Assembly: GCA_016617785.1 (NCBI GenBank)
Contig: JADILM010000004.1
Span: 1,426,001 to 1,490,000 of the forward strand
Source: Sporobolomyces roseus
Lineage: Eukaryota > Basidiomycota > Microbotryomycetes > Sporidiobolales > Sporidiobolaceae
Reading direction: 5' to 3'
Length of the DNA stretch: 64,000 nucleotides
Below, piece after piece: positions 38,147-48,353 of this stretch. Made by a program: the position numbers and the translations under genes. The notes beneath the pieces are model-generated. The model was not told the DNA's origin and did no database searches. It worked only from the letters and a program-made list of their open reading frames with translations. The first letter of the stretch is position 1, and each line of letters opens with the position of its first letter.

Positions 38147-39649
38147 TCAAGAGATTATTCTATACCGTCGAAGCGAGTTCAGTCGGAGCAAGAGAGGAGA
38201 TAAATCGGAGAGTAAGAGCGTGACCTTTGGAGTAACGACAATACAAGATTGACTTGGTACCTCTGTCCAATCCGCTCTCTCAAACGTCAGTGGCTCACTC
38301 CTGTGCATCTCTTCCCGTCCATCAGCTCCAGTAGATCGCCAACAGATAGAAGAAGAGGAATGAAACGCACGCGATGAGAATGATTCGTTCCCTTTTGTCC
38401 GCTTTGTACATCTTGAACATTCCAGGTTCAGTCTCTGCGAAACTTGACCCGGTGGAGAAGAAGAGAGAGGCGGCTTCCTCGGTTGCCGAGGTGATGTATC
38501 GGGTTGCGACTACTGAGGTACCATCGGAAACGCAGAAACTGGAGAACGAAAGAGAGGGATCCAAATCATCAGCTCGAAAATCTCAAGATGCACAGAAAAT
38601 CCGTGGGCGCTCAATATCCCCCCTAGAGACTTGGGAGAGAAGTGGAATGGAACGGTCGAGGCGATGAAGGAGAGAGTAGAAACGATTGAACTCACTTCAT
38701 GAGGGAAGGTTCGAAACTTGCGCCCTCGCACTCCTGAGTGTAATCCCTCAACTTCGCCAATGTCGCCAACATCGCTTGTCTCAGCACGGCGTGCGGAATA
38801 GTCTTCGCTCTAGGATTCGTCAACTGTCTCTCTCCGTCGACCGAATCAGTTACTCCTCACTCAACATGAAAGGGGGACGACGTCTTACGTGTGCGAGCTG
38901 ATCGAGGAACAAAGCAAAAGACCATTCACTGTCCGTGTTACCTTGAGGTACCGAGAACATTTCGTCTGATAGGTCGTTTTGTAAGCGTCGTTTGATCTTG
39001 TGGAAATCTGCGATACAGCCGTTGTGCATCCATATCAGATTCGCATAGGTCCATGGATGCCTGTGAGATACGGTCGACACTGACATGAGTACACCCGGTG
39101 GCGAGAACAGTCAATTCCGAGAGAGGAACTCACGTATTCTCTTCGCTTAGAGCTCCGGTCGTCGAAGCTCGCACATGCGCAAAGACTAGAGGTGACTTGA
39201 TTTTGTCGGCTAATCGATGTAGGTTGAGATTACTCCAGGCTGGCGTGATAGAACCTGTACTGTCAAATCGCAGTCAGAGCGGATTCATCTCGATCTGAAG
39301 CGAGAGTTTTGACCGTACGAAAGATACAAGGACCCTGAGTTGCTTCATCTTGATCATACCACCCTACTCCGAATCCATCCGCGTTGATCGACCTGGACAA
39401 CCCCGAATCACGTCAAAGTTGAACGAAATTGCGAAATTGAGAAAGAGAGGAGGACTGACCCTGCATCTAATCGTAATCGTGAATCGCTCGCTTGGTTGAT
39501 GATACTATGTGCTGGTTTGGTCAAGAGATTGGCTAGTTTGATAGGTTCCTCGGCTTTGACTACGAGTAATCTGTTTGTTCCCGAAGGAGGGGAGAAGCAG
39601 AATGAGCGAGGACAAGATGGGAAGGAGCGAGGACGGCTCACCTGCACAT
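38147..39649 (-). CDS. DUG3: Class II glutamine amidotransferase Dug3
   Basis: In yeast Dug3 works with Dug2 to start cytosolic glutathione breakdown. The N-terminus MCRLLVVKAEEPIKLANLLT exposes Cys2, the N-terminal nucleophile of class II amidotransferases after Met removal. An intron splits the third codon, so exon 1 codes for only MC plus two bases. Further motifs are SINADGFGVGWYD, SPLVFAHVRASTTGALSEEN, HPWTYANLIWMHNGCIADF, NTDSEWSFALFLDQL and NFCVSDGTSVVATRYI. The C-terminus was followed through two more introns (ASEPLTFERADWTEVPSQSC) to a TGA at 38147-38149. Gene length is normal for the family. Confidence 0.9.
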
Positions 39650-39728
39650 TACGAGAATCTAGAGTAGACTCTTAGCAAGTAGAAGTAGAATCAGGAGAAT
39701 AGAGTGAAGAGTAGAGAACTAAAAAGGA

Positions 39729-39737
39729 GTTGCGAAA
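39729..39737. promoter_or_regulatory. AGTTGCGAA motif in the DUG3/RAE1 divergent promoter
   Basis: It lies 80 bp upstream of the DUG3 start and 167 bp upstream of the RAE1 start, and is another copy of the recurrent word. The rest of the 254-bp space is a C/T-rich leader. Confidence 0.35.
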
Positions 39738-39903
39738 TTCGACTGGCTCTTGCTCTCATTACAACTACTCGAACCACCTACAATCACTACCGAGCATACT
39801 TAGAAGCCTCTCGATTGATTCCTCGGCCCCCTCCTCCCTTCCCTCCGCCTGATTCGCTCAATTGTTTGATCTCTCTCCTCCTCCTTGATCTCTCTCCCCC
39901 ATC

Positions 39904-41532
39904 ATGTCATTCTTTGGCCGACCAGCCGAACCAAAAGACATAGAAGTACCCAACCTCCCATCAGATTCGACTTCCCAACTCGCATTCTCTCCGACGGCGG
40001 ATTTGTTGGCCGTTGCAAGTTGGAATAATGAAGTGAGGTTGTACGAGGTTAGTCCACAGGGACAAGCAGTTGGTAAAGCGAGTTATAGTCATGAAGGTCC
40101 AGCTTTGAGTGTACAATGGTCAAAAGTCAGTAAACACACCTTTTCTGATTTTCTATCGCAAGCGTTCGCTGAACTCGCTCGATTGTTTTGTGTTTGTGAC
40201 ATTTAGGATGGTACGAAATGTATTTCGGGAGGTGCGGATAAAGCGGCGAGAATGATGGATGTTACAACTGGTCAAACACAACAGGTGAGCCATTGAAATT
40301 TCGAGAATTCGTTAGACTTTTCGCTTAACTCTGCTGATCTGTCCTCCTTGGTTTCGTTCACAGATCGCTCAACACGATGAACCGATCAAGTGTGTCAAAT
40401 GGTTCGAGATGAACGGTTCAGGGATGTTAGGTGAGTCGAAATGAGCGAGACAGTCAACGAATTCAAACAATCGAAAAACTGACTGTTCTGTCTCTCTTCT
40501 TCACAGTGACTGGTTCATGGGACAAGGTGAGCCTTCATTGGGACTAACTATCTCTCTATCGTTCTTGCTGACGGTCGATCATACAGACATTGAAATATTG
40601 GGATTTACGAACTCCCAACCCAGTCGCCTCTGTCCAACTTCCCGAACGATGTTACAGTGCGCAATCTCATTTTTGCTAGTTTTCGCTCCAAATGTACTGA
40701 CTAGACATTCGAGATCCATCGCACAGCACTGGATGTCCAATACCCCTTGATGGTAGTCGGTACAGCAGAACGTCACATCCAAATTTTCAATCTCAACCAA
40801 CCTACTCAAGCTTTCAAAACGATTACTTCTCCATTACGATGGCAAACTCGAGTTATATCTTGTTTCCCTGATGCAACTGGATACGCGGTGGGAACGATTG
40901 AAGGTAGGGTAGCGATTCAACATGTAGATGATAAAATGGCTAGTTCAAATTTCACTTTCAAGGTAAAACTTCCTAATCTTCTTTGAATTATGAGCGAGTG
41001 AGGGTGGATAGCTGATTTTGAAAGGGGGAGAGGAGCAAATAGTGTCATAGGAAAGATGAACCTGCACCATCGAAATCATCGACCGTTTTCGCCGTAAACG
41101 ATATTTCATTCCATCCGTACGGAACATTCTCGACGGCCGGTTCAGACGGTACGATCAATTTCTGGGACAAAGAATCAAAAACTCGACTCAAGAGTACGTT
41201 TCTCCTCTCCCCTCCCTCCCCCTTCCCCTTCTCTTCAGCTGATGTTTGGGTGAGTGAGTTTGTAGCGTTTGAGAATAAAGGAGGACCGATCGTTTCTACG
41301 TCTTTCAATCATACGGGTAGGATCTTTGCGTATGCAGTTACGCAAGATTGGTCAGGGGGTCATTTGAAACATAAACCGGATTTCGTCAATCAAGTCATGT
41401 TGCACGCTTGTAAAGATGAGGTAAAGTCACACTCTTCTATCTGGGTATCGTAAGGAGGACGGGAGCAGAAAAGCTGACGTGAAAATTCGTTGGTGGGCAT
41501 AACAGGAGGTCAAGAAGAGGAATAAGAAGTAA
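39904..41532 (+). CDS. RAE1: mRNA export factor Rae1/Gle2 (WD40)
   Basis: A seven-bladed WD40 protein that binds Nup98 at nuclear pores and serves in mRNA export and mitosis. The start MSFFGRPAEPKDIEVPNLPS precedes blade motifs [73 protein letters not shown] and [28 protein letters not shown] and RWQTRVISCFPD are characteristic of Rae1. The last exon is short and gives EVKKRNKK before TAA at 41530-41532. About eight introns. Confidence 0.93.
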
Positions 41533-41966
41533 AGGGTCGTTGATTAGAGGGAGGTTCGTCATCGTGAAGGGAACGAGGCGAACCATTGGCAGAGGAAGGA
41601 GTTGTAGACGAAGGGAGCTCGGGAGACAAACGCTCTCGTAGTTATGAGGGTCTTTCGAGCTAATGTAAATCCGATACCCTATTCTGCTTTGCTCTCAATC
41701 GGGACCTCGAGAGCGGTTCAAATCGTTGAAATCTCAGCCACTCTCCAAAGTACCCTTCGCTCGCAGACTTTGGGATCGTGGAATTGAAAGGGATGAGAGT
41801 ATTGCGGTATTTCGTACATTAAAAGTATCTACAATCAGGAATAGAGAGAGGCGGGAGAACCGAGTAGAGAGTTGCAGATGCGATTGAAAGGTGAACGAGT
41901 GTTCGGCGAGTGGACTTATTGAAAACGAAGAGAGGGAAATGAGGGAAGGGAATGGAGTGATGCTTT
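41533..41966. other. Convergent 3' flanks of RAE1 and COX11
   Basis: No gene is visible in these 434 bp. A GGTTCAAATC word near 41705 resembles a tRNA B box, but there is no A box or cloverleaf around it. Confidence 0.5.
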
Positions 41967-42925
41967 TTAGACGGCTGGTACTGATCCTTCTACTGCTAGT
42001 GGACCTTCAGCGGGTACCAAGTTTCCATATGAATCCCTTCTCGCTCGGCTGTAGGATTCACAAGAAAATCTACAATCAGTCTTCTTGAAGAAAGTTGAAC
42101 AGAACCCTTGCGACGTACAAGAAAGTATAACTCAACGTGACTTCCCTCACATCTTTCATGAGAGGATCATCTACGAAATCTCGATCGATGAAGAAGAAGA
42201 CTGGTAGATCGACTTCTTCTCCAGCGAGGATTCTTTGTTCTTCAAAACAGAAACATTCAACTTTTGCGAAATAGGGTGCAATCTAAAGTGTCCACTTCTC
42301 CTCTGCCGATCAGCTCTACATCTCGAAGTAGAGGAGAGTTAGGAGAGAGTGAGCTTACGTTATTAGGAGTAACGTTATAAGTTGCAATCCCTATAATATC
42401 CTGATCACTCAAATTCTTTGCCGTATAAAAAGCCAAAGCCGTCTCTCCCGGTAACACTCTGACTTCTTTTTGTTGAGGCGTGAACGTCCACGGTAATGAA
42501 TCCGAGCTATCCGCATTGAATTGTACTTTGATCCTCTTGTCCAAATCTGTCCTTGCTACTAACCGTTCCTTTAAGAATTTTGTTGGATCTGTTACGGGAG
42601 TACCGGCGTATCCAGTTGTTGAACAGAATACTCTGTATAAGGGTACGGCGAGGTAGGAGGATGCGGTTACTATTAAGATTGTTGCGGCGGAATAGAGGAG
42701 GAGGGATCGATTCCTTTCGGCATAGTGTTGTTGCTGTGCTCGTCGGTAACCTTCTGATCGAGTAGAGTAAGAGGGAGAGGGTCGCTTGGGATGTGGTGGA
42801 GGAGAGGAAGGTTGATGAGTGGAGGAGAGTCGATTAAAGGTTAAAGGTTTCGGTGATCGAGGAAGGGGAAGTGGTCGAAGGAGTGTAAGGGGTCTTGATC
42901 TCAGTAGTGTTCTAGTAGATAGCAT
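41967..42925 (-). CDS. COX11: Cytochrome c oxidase assembly factor Cox11
   Basis: Cox11 is an inner-membrane copper chaperone for the CuB site of complex IV. An Arg/Ser/Pro-rich presequence leads to one membrane helix (LLLYSAATILIVTASSYLAV) and the conserved PLYRVFCSTTGYAGTP. The intermembrane-space domain includes FTPQQKEVRVLPGETALAFY, the copper-binding CFCF of VECFCFEEQRILAGEEVDLP, and VFFFIDRDF. The last exon follows an intron in SYTFF and ends VEGSVPAV. The ATG is only 74 bp from the NOM1 start on the other strand. Confidence 0.93.
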
Positions 42926-42999
42926 ATTTGAGAATGAACTTTGAATGGAGGAAGAGAGAAAGTGTTCTTGACTTCTTTCATCTCACTTTCAAACATTCT

Positions 43000-45900
43000 A
43001 TGCCACCACGAACGAACAATTACAATGTATCAGCGCGTAAACGTACCTCTACTCTACCCGCCGCGTTACGGACAGAACTCGAAGAACTAGGCAAGATCGC
43101 CCCTTTACCAAACAAATCTGGTAAATTGGGAAGAAAAGATCGAAGGAAAGATAAACGAAATGAATCAAAGATCAATAGAGCAAAGAACCAATCGAACAAG
43201 AGAACTAGGGAAGAGGAACCACCAACGACTCAGCAACCGCAATCAAACAAGAAAGTGAAATCGCAATCAGGAGAGAAGAAATCTGTAAAGTTCAATGTCG
43301 CTTCCTCACCGGCTCCTCCTACTCAAGAAGCACCTAAATCGATCCTTAAGAAACAAACACCTTTGGAGAAGTTGTTGGCGAAACAAGAACGAAGGAAAGA
43401 ACCGATTGATGTAGTCGCAATCAAGAAGGGCAAGAAGAACTTGACAGATGAGGACAAGGAGATCGCTTGGTTGGAAGCTAAATTGGGATTGACGGGGCCT
43501 CCGGGTCAGCTGACCAAGAAGGACAAAGGGAAATGGAAGGAGGAGTTTGCAGAGGATGGATTGGATGGTGAGTTTTCAAAACTAAACTCTGCTCAACTCT
43601 CTCGAAAGTGATTGCTCATGCTCAGGTGGATGTCACAGAGCTATTCGAAGGAATGGATGATTTAGAAGCGGCAGCGTTTGGAGGAGCTGAAAAGGTACGG
43701 TCGAAGAATTTGCGATTTCGTCTCTACAATCGCTGAACCTTGACAGCGTACAGGACTACGCCAAACTCTTGAAAGAGTCAGGAGACTTTTCCGATCTCGA
43801 ATTTGACGAGGACGACGAGGAAGCGGGATCAGGGTTTGACTCAGAGGAGGATGAATTCGCTGGAATCCTTTCCGAGGACGAAGATCAAGCTCGAATGGAT
43901 GAAAATGAAGCGTTCGGGTCAGATGGGATATCAGATGAAGAGTTGGAAGTACCTAGTGATGATGATGACCATCGAGAAATGGGAGAATTGGGAAGTAGCG
44001 AAGAGGAGGAGGACAGTGAGAGTGAAAGTGATGAGGAGGACATCGAATCGGAATTCGAGGGATCGGAATTAAGTTTCAATGAAGGAGATGAGGAGGACGA
44101 GTCAGGTGCTATGACTATGACTTTCGGCGATGAACCTGCCCCGGTACCTTCGACCAGCTTCACTCCCGCTTCATCCTCGACTACAGGTCGATACGTTCCT
44201 CCTCACCTTCGAAATAAAGAACCTTCTACTCCTGCTCCCCTAACACCTTCTTCCAAACCTTCCGATTCCCTCGAAGCACCTCCCGACGATCCCCGACTCC
44301 GCCGACTCCTAAATGGACATTTGAACAAACTTTCCCCTCAAAACATTTCTACGATCTACGACGCCCTCTTATCGCTCTATCAATCCAACCCACGAGCTGT
44401 CGTATCCTCGACTCTTACCCAACTCTTACTCGGAATCGTTTCGGACCGTGATAATTTAGGGGATCAATTAATGATCACTTACGCATGTTTAGTCGCGTCA
44501 TTGTTTCGTGGAATCGGGATTGAATTCCCAGCTGGAGTACTCACTCAATCGATCAACCTCCTCGACGCTTCCTTGTCCAAAGCGGATCAATCGACAGGAG
44601 GAAGGGAGACAGAAAGTGAAGGAGGGTTCGAAGGGAAACCAGGAAGTAAACAAGCTCAGAATTTGGTCGCGTTCTTGAGTGAACTTTATAATTTTGGAGT
44701 CGTCGGGTGTGGAGTAGTGTATGATTTGGTGAGGATGTTTGTCGAGAGAGGGAAACAAGGTTTGGGAGAATTGGAGGTGGAATTGTTGAGTAAAATCGTT
44801 AAACGTGAGTTCCCAAGGTCGCTTTGTACTCGTTTCTTCTCACTTCGCTAACCCAGTAACTTTCTTCTTCTGGGACTCACAGGCTCTGGACAACAACTGA
44901 GAGGAGATGATCCGAGTGCTTTAAAAGATATCATCTCAATGGTCAAACAGAAAATGGTTGGAGTCGACCCGAATTCCATGAAGTGAGTCGATTCGAGTCA
45001 TTCTAGTCTGAGTTTCGTGCTGACTAGGGCATATTCGAACCTACACAGCTCTCGAACGAAATTCATGATTGAACAATTGACGAATCTCAAGAACAACAAA
45101 TTACCCAAACTCGGTGCTGATGGAGCCATCGACAACTATTCTGGCTTGAAGAAGTACCTCGTATCGCTCAACAAGAAACGAGCATCAGGTAAGCTCAACT
45201 TCTCTCGCTTTCTACGCCGTTTCTTCGAAGACTGACTACCTCCCTCATCTTTCTCAGGTGCAGCACCCGATCCCCTTCGCGTCTCATTATCCGAGATCCG
45301 TTCCTCCGCAACTCGAGGGAAATGGTGGTTAGTCGGAGCAGCTTGGTCAGGAGATCCATTACTCGAAGCACAACAATCTGGAGTCCTCTCTGAACAGGTC
45401 AGGACGAAAGAGAGTAAGAGCGATGCGAAATTGGTCAAGTTGGCGAGGAGTCAAGGGATGAACACGGAGGTTAGGAAAGGAGTTTTCAATGTTTTGATGA
45501 GTTCAGAGGTGAGTTCGAGATCAATCGATCCAGCAGGCGTCTTAGGCGCTGACTGGAGGTTTGGTCTTCACCCACAGGACTATGTCGACGCTTGTGAACG
45601 GTTACTTCAGCTAGGTCTCTCGGATGTTCAACAACGAGAAATCGCTCGAGTCCTCTTACAATGCAGTGGAAACGTGAGTCTTTCCTCTCCCTCGTTCTCT
45701 CGCACGATCCCTTCCTCACCCTCCTTCAATCGCACACAGGAGAAATCCTACAATCCTTACTACACACTCGTCGCTCAACGACTATGTCAAAAATCCCATT
45801 CCTTCCAAATCACTCTCCAATACCTCCTTTGGGATTTCCTTCGAGATTTGGGAGAGAAATCAGTCGGAGGTGAAGAACTCGTCAAGAACATGCAAGATGA

Positions 45901-46410
45901 CAGTGCGAACGCTACTCACAAAGTACCGGAGAGGAAAGTTGGCAATTTGGCCAAACTTTACTCGTGGTGCGTTGCGAAGGAAGCCTTGAATATCTCAATC
46001 CTCAAGGTACGCTCTCAACTTCACTGCACTCTTTCCCTTCTCGAGCTGATAGGGGTGTGATCGGGTGGATCGTACAGCCTGTTCCCTTTGCGACTGCGAT
46101 TCCTCAGACCCAAACTTTCCTCCTCACTTTCTTCACCCACCTCTTCCTCTCTACTCAAACGACCTCTCCTGCATTCGTACTCCCGACAACAGGATCTCGC
46201 AAAGACCGAGAGGCAGTCGAACGAGTCTTCATCAAAGCAGCACCTCACGGTTCACTATTGAAAGGGTTAGGGTACTTCCTCGAAGCACACGGGGAGGAGC
46301 TCATGGAGAAGGCGAGAAGAAAATTGGGGGACGCGGAGAGAGCTTCAGTCAAATTCGGACTCAAGGTCGCTGCTGACACTCTCAGTGTAGGAGGAATCGT
46401 CGATGTTTGA
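43000..46410 (+). CDS. SGD1: Nucleolar MIF4G/MA3 protein Nom1/Sgd1
   Basis: A nucleolar factor for 18S rRNA production. The start MPPRTNNYNVSARKRTSTLP is chosen over an in-frame ATG at 42928, because the latter lies two bases from the COX11 start codon. A Lys-rich N-terminus and a long Asp/Glu/Ser stretch (43760-44120) are followed by YVPPHLRNKEPST, a MIF4G domain (LRRLLNGHLNKLSPQNISTI, then LLGIVSDRDNLGDQLMITYA) and an MA3 domain (VRKGVFNVLMSSEDYVDACE, then LARVLLQ-like segments and LQYLLWDFLRDLGEK). The stop at 46410 lies only 36 bp from the stop of the convergent neighbour. About ten introns. Confidence 0.9.
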
Positions 46411-46445
46411 TGTTTGAAATCCCCTCCTTCGTTATTTACGATCTA

Positions 46446-47957
46446 CTAAAGTGTGGTCACTTTCGTTCCCATCCTCAGAGTCTCTCCAACTTTGCCCAAG
46501 ACTAGCTTGTACGCACTCGCAACTCCTAATGAATACCTCGTCTTGCCTCGTTGGATCGAAAACCTCCGTCTCAAGTATGTCGAGAGTGCTAATAAGAAGC
46601 ACACCATCGAGAGTAATCGGAGAGGGTCTGTCGAGTAATGATGTCGGAGGTAAGAAGTGATGGTTGTGATCGGGTTCGAAGACGATCGAGTCGTCGTTTG
46701 ATAAGAATCGGAGGAAGAGTTGGAGCGGGAGAGGTAGGAAGTGATTGAGGAACGTAAGCCTGCGAATCCGGATGGAGAAGGGAGAGAAGGGGAGAGGGCC
46801 GAAGTGGGAGAAGTCAGACTCGAAGAGGTTGAAGAGGAAGAAGGGGAAGTTTTCGTCGTTCCATTCGAGCGATGTTGTCGTTTCTTCTTCTCTGGAGTCG
46901 TAAGCTTCTCGGAACCGGGTGAATGATCGTCTCGTGCTCGTCCTTTGCCTTTGTCTTGTTTCGAGGAAGATCGAGCTTCTCGTTTTTGAGCCGCTTTGTG
47001 TGCTTCGATATCCTTCTGTCGTTGTACCTTGGCAGCTGCAGAGTCGACCTCGTCTTGTCGGATTTGCGTCAATCGCTGTAGGGTAGCCTAGAGAGCAAAA
47101 CGAACAGGTTAGTCGAGCAATCTCGCAAAGAATGCGTGAACACAGAGAGAGCTCACTTCGACTCTTTGATCCGGTACCCAACCTCCATTCTCTACACTCT
47201 GTAATCTGACAAAATCACCCGCTGCATCCCACTCGTCCAGACTCGGCAAGATATGGAGTACGAGTAAATCGAGTAACCTGATCCAAGATTTGACGAGTTG
47301 CCTCCTCCCATTATCGGGCACTTTTAATATACTCGATCCATTCATCCCTCCACTACTCTGTGTACCTCCCATCCCATCCAAAGGTAATTCTCCTTCCCAA
47401 TCTAGTCCAATCTCCTGAATTTCCTCCCATACAATCTTTTCCAATTCTTCACTGGCTGAACCAATCCATGCTTCTGCGACGGATCTTGCGAGTTTGGGTT
47501 GTTCAAGTTTGATCGCTGCTAGACAGAGGGAAGTTGCGATTGAAGGGTGAAGGAGGGAAACTTGAGAAGTGGGGAGAATCTCCTCCTCCTCCTCTTCCTT
47601 TGTTGAATCGTCGTTAGCCAACGAGGTCCAGAGCGATTTGATTAATTCATCAGGAGGCAGTTGGAGGAGTTTATCGAAGTGTGGAGTAGGAGAGAGAGGG
47701 GATGAAGAGTGAACGGTAGCGAGGAAAGTGATTTGTAGGATATCAAGTTTACGTTGGAGTTCCGCTTCGGGTGAGATTGGTGCAGAATCCAGTAGTGATT
47801 CGATCCATTGGTGAGGTGGGGAGGGAGGTAGGGAGGAGAGAGCAGAGTGGAGAGACGAAGCGGTTGAATTGTAATCTCGGACGAGGAATGATCGACTGGC
47901 AGAATTGTGATGTTTGCGTGCGCTTGTAGTAGATGGTTGAGATGTAGAACCGTTCAT
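46446..47957 (-). CDS. Tail-anchored-like helical protein, candidate peroxin Pex26
   Basis: Two main exons encode about 480 residues. The N-terminal ~260 form an alpha-helical, TPR-like region (ELQRKLDILQITFLATVHSS, SLCLAAIKLEQPKLARSVAE, KSWIRLLDLLVLHILPSLDE). A charged, Lys/Gln-rich and then Ser-rich linker follows. One membrane helix (LRLLSMVCFLLALSTYL) near residue 430 is followed by RRRF and a ~45-residue tail. Helical repeats plus a single C-terminal membrane span match fungal Pex26/Pex15, the membrane anchor of the Pex1-Pex6 unfoldase, but no unique signature is visible. Other tail-anchored adaptors remain possible. The ATG at 47957 is preferred over an upstream in-frame one. Confidence 0.5.
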
Positions 47958-48353
47958 CTGAAGCAAGTGAAGTGAAGTGAATGGGTAGAAGTTGAGATTT
48001 CGGTTAAGTCGATCGAAGAAACCGACTTGTGTTTTCTCGCAACTTCGCACACTACTCAATCCAAAGTGAGATTCAAAGAGATTTTGCTAGTTTTTGAAAC
48101 GACTACTAGCAAAAAGGAAAAGAAGGAGAAATAATAAACAAGAAGTAGGAAAGAAAAGTGAGATCCAGAGAGAGAAAACCCGAGAAACCTTAAGACGAGA
48201 GAAGAGAGAGAGAAAGATCTATCACAGATTGGGGTAAGGAAGGGGAAACACAAACGAACGAAGAAGGAACGACGAGAGAAGGGGAAAAGGGGAAAGTACG
48301 AATAAGAGGGAAAACTGAGTTGCGAGATATGTCTAGCTTTGCGGGTGAGAGAT
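47958..48353. promoter_or_regulatory. FAS1 3' flank and promoter of the Pex26 candidate
   Basis: These 396 bp separate two minus-strand genes. A TCGCAACTTCGCA element at 48037-48049 (TGCGAAGTTGCGA on the coding strand) lies about 80 bp before the downstream gene's start and is the clearest example of the recurrent motif. Confidence 0.45.

Noticed and set aside
41700..41715. A GGTTCAAATC word resembling a tRNA B box
   Set aside because: No A box, acceptor stem or anticodon arm can be paired around it. A GTTCGAATC word near 35970 on the minus strand fails in the same way.
42928..42999. Longer N-terminus for NOM1 from the ATG at 42928
   Set aside because: The added residues look like leader sequence and the start would lie two bases from the COX11 start codon. 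MPPRTNN at 43000 matches a typical basic nucleolar N-terminus.
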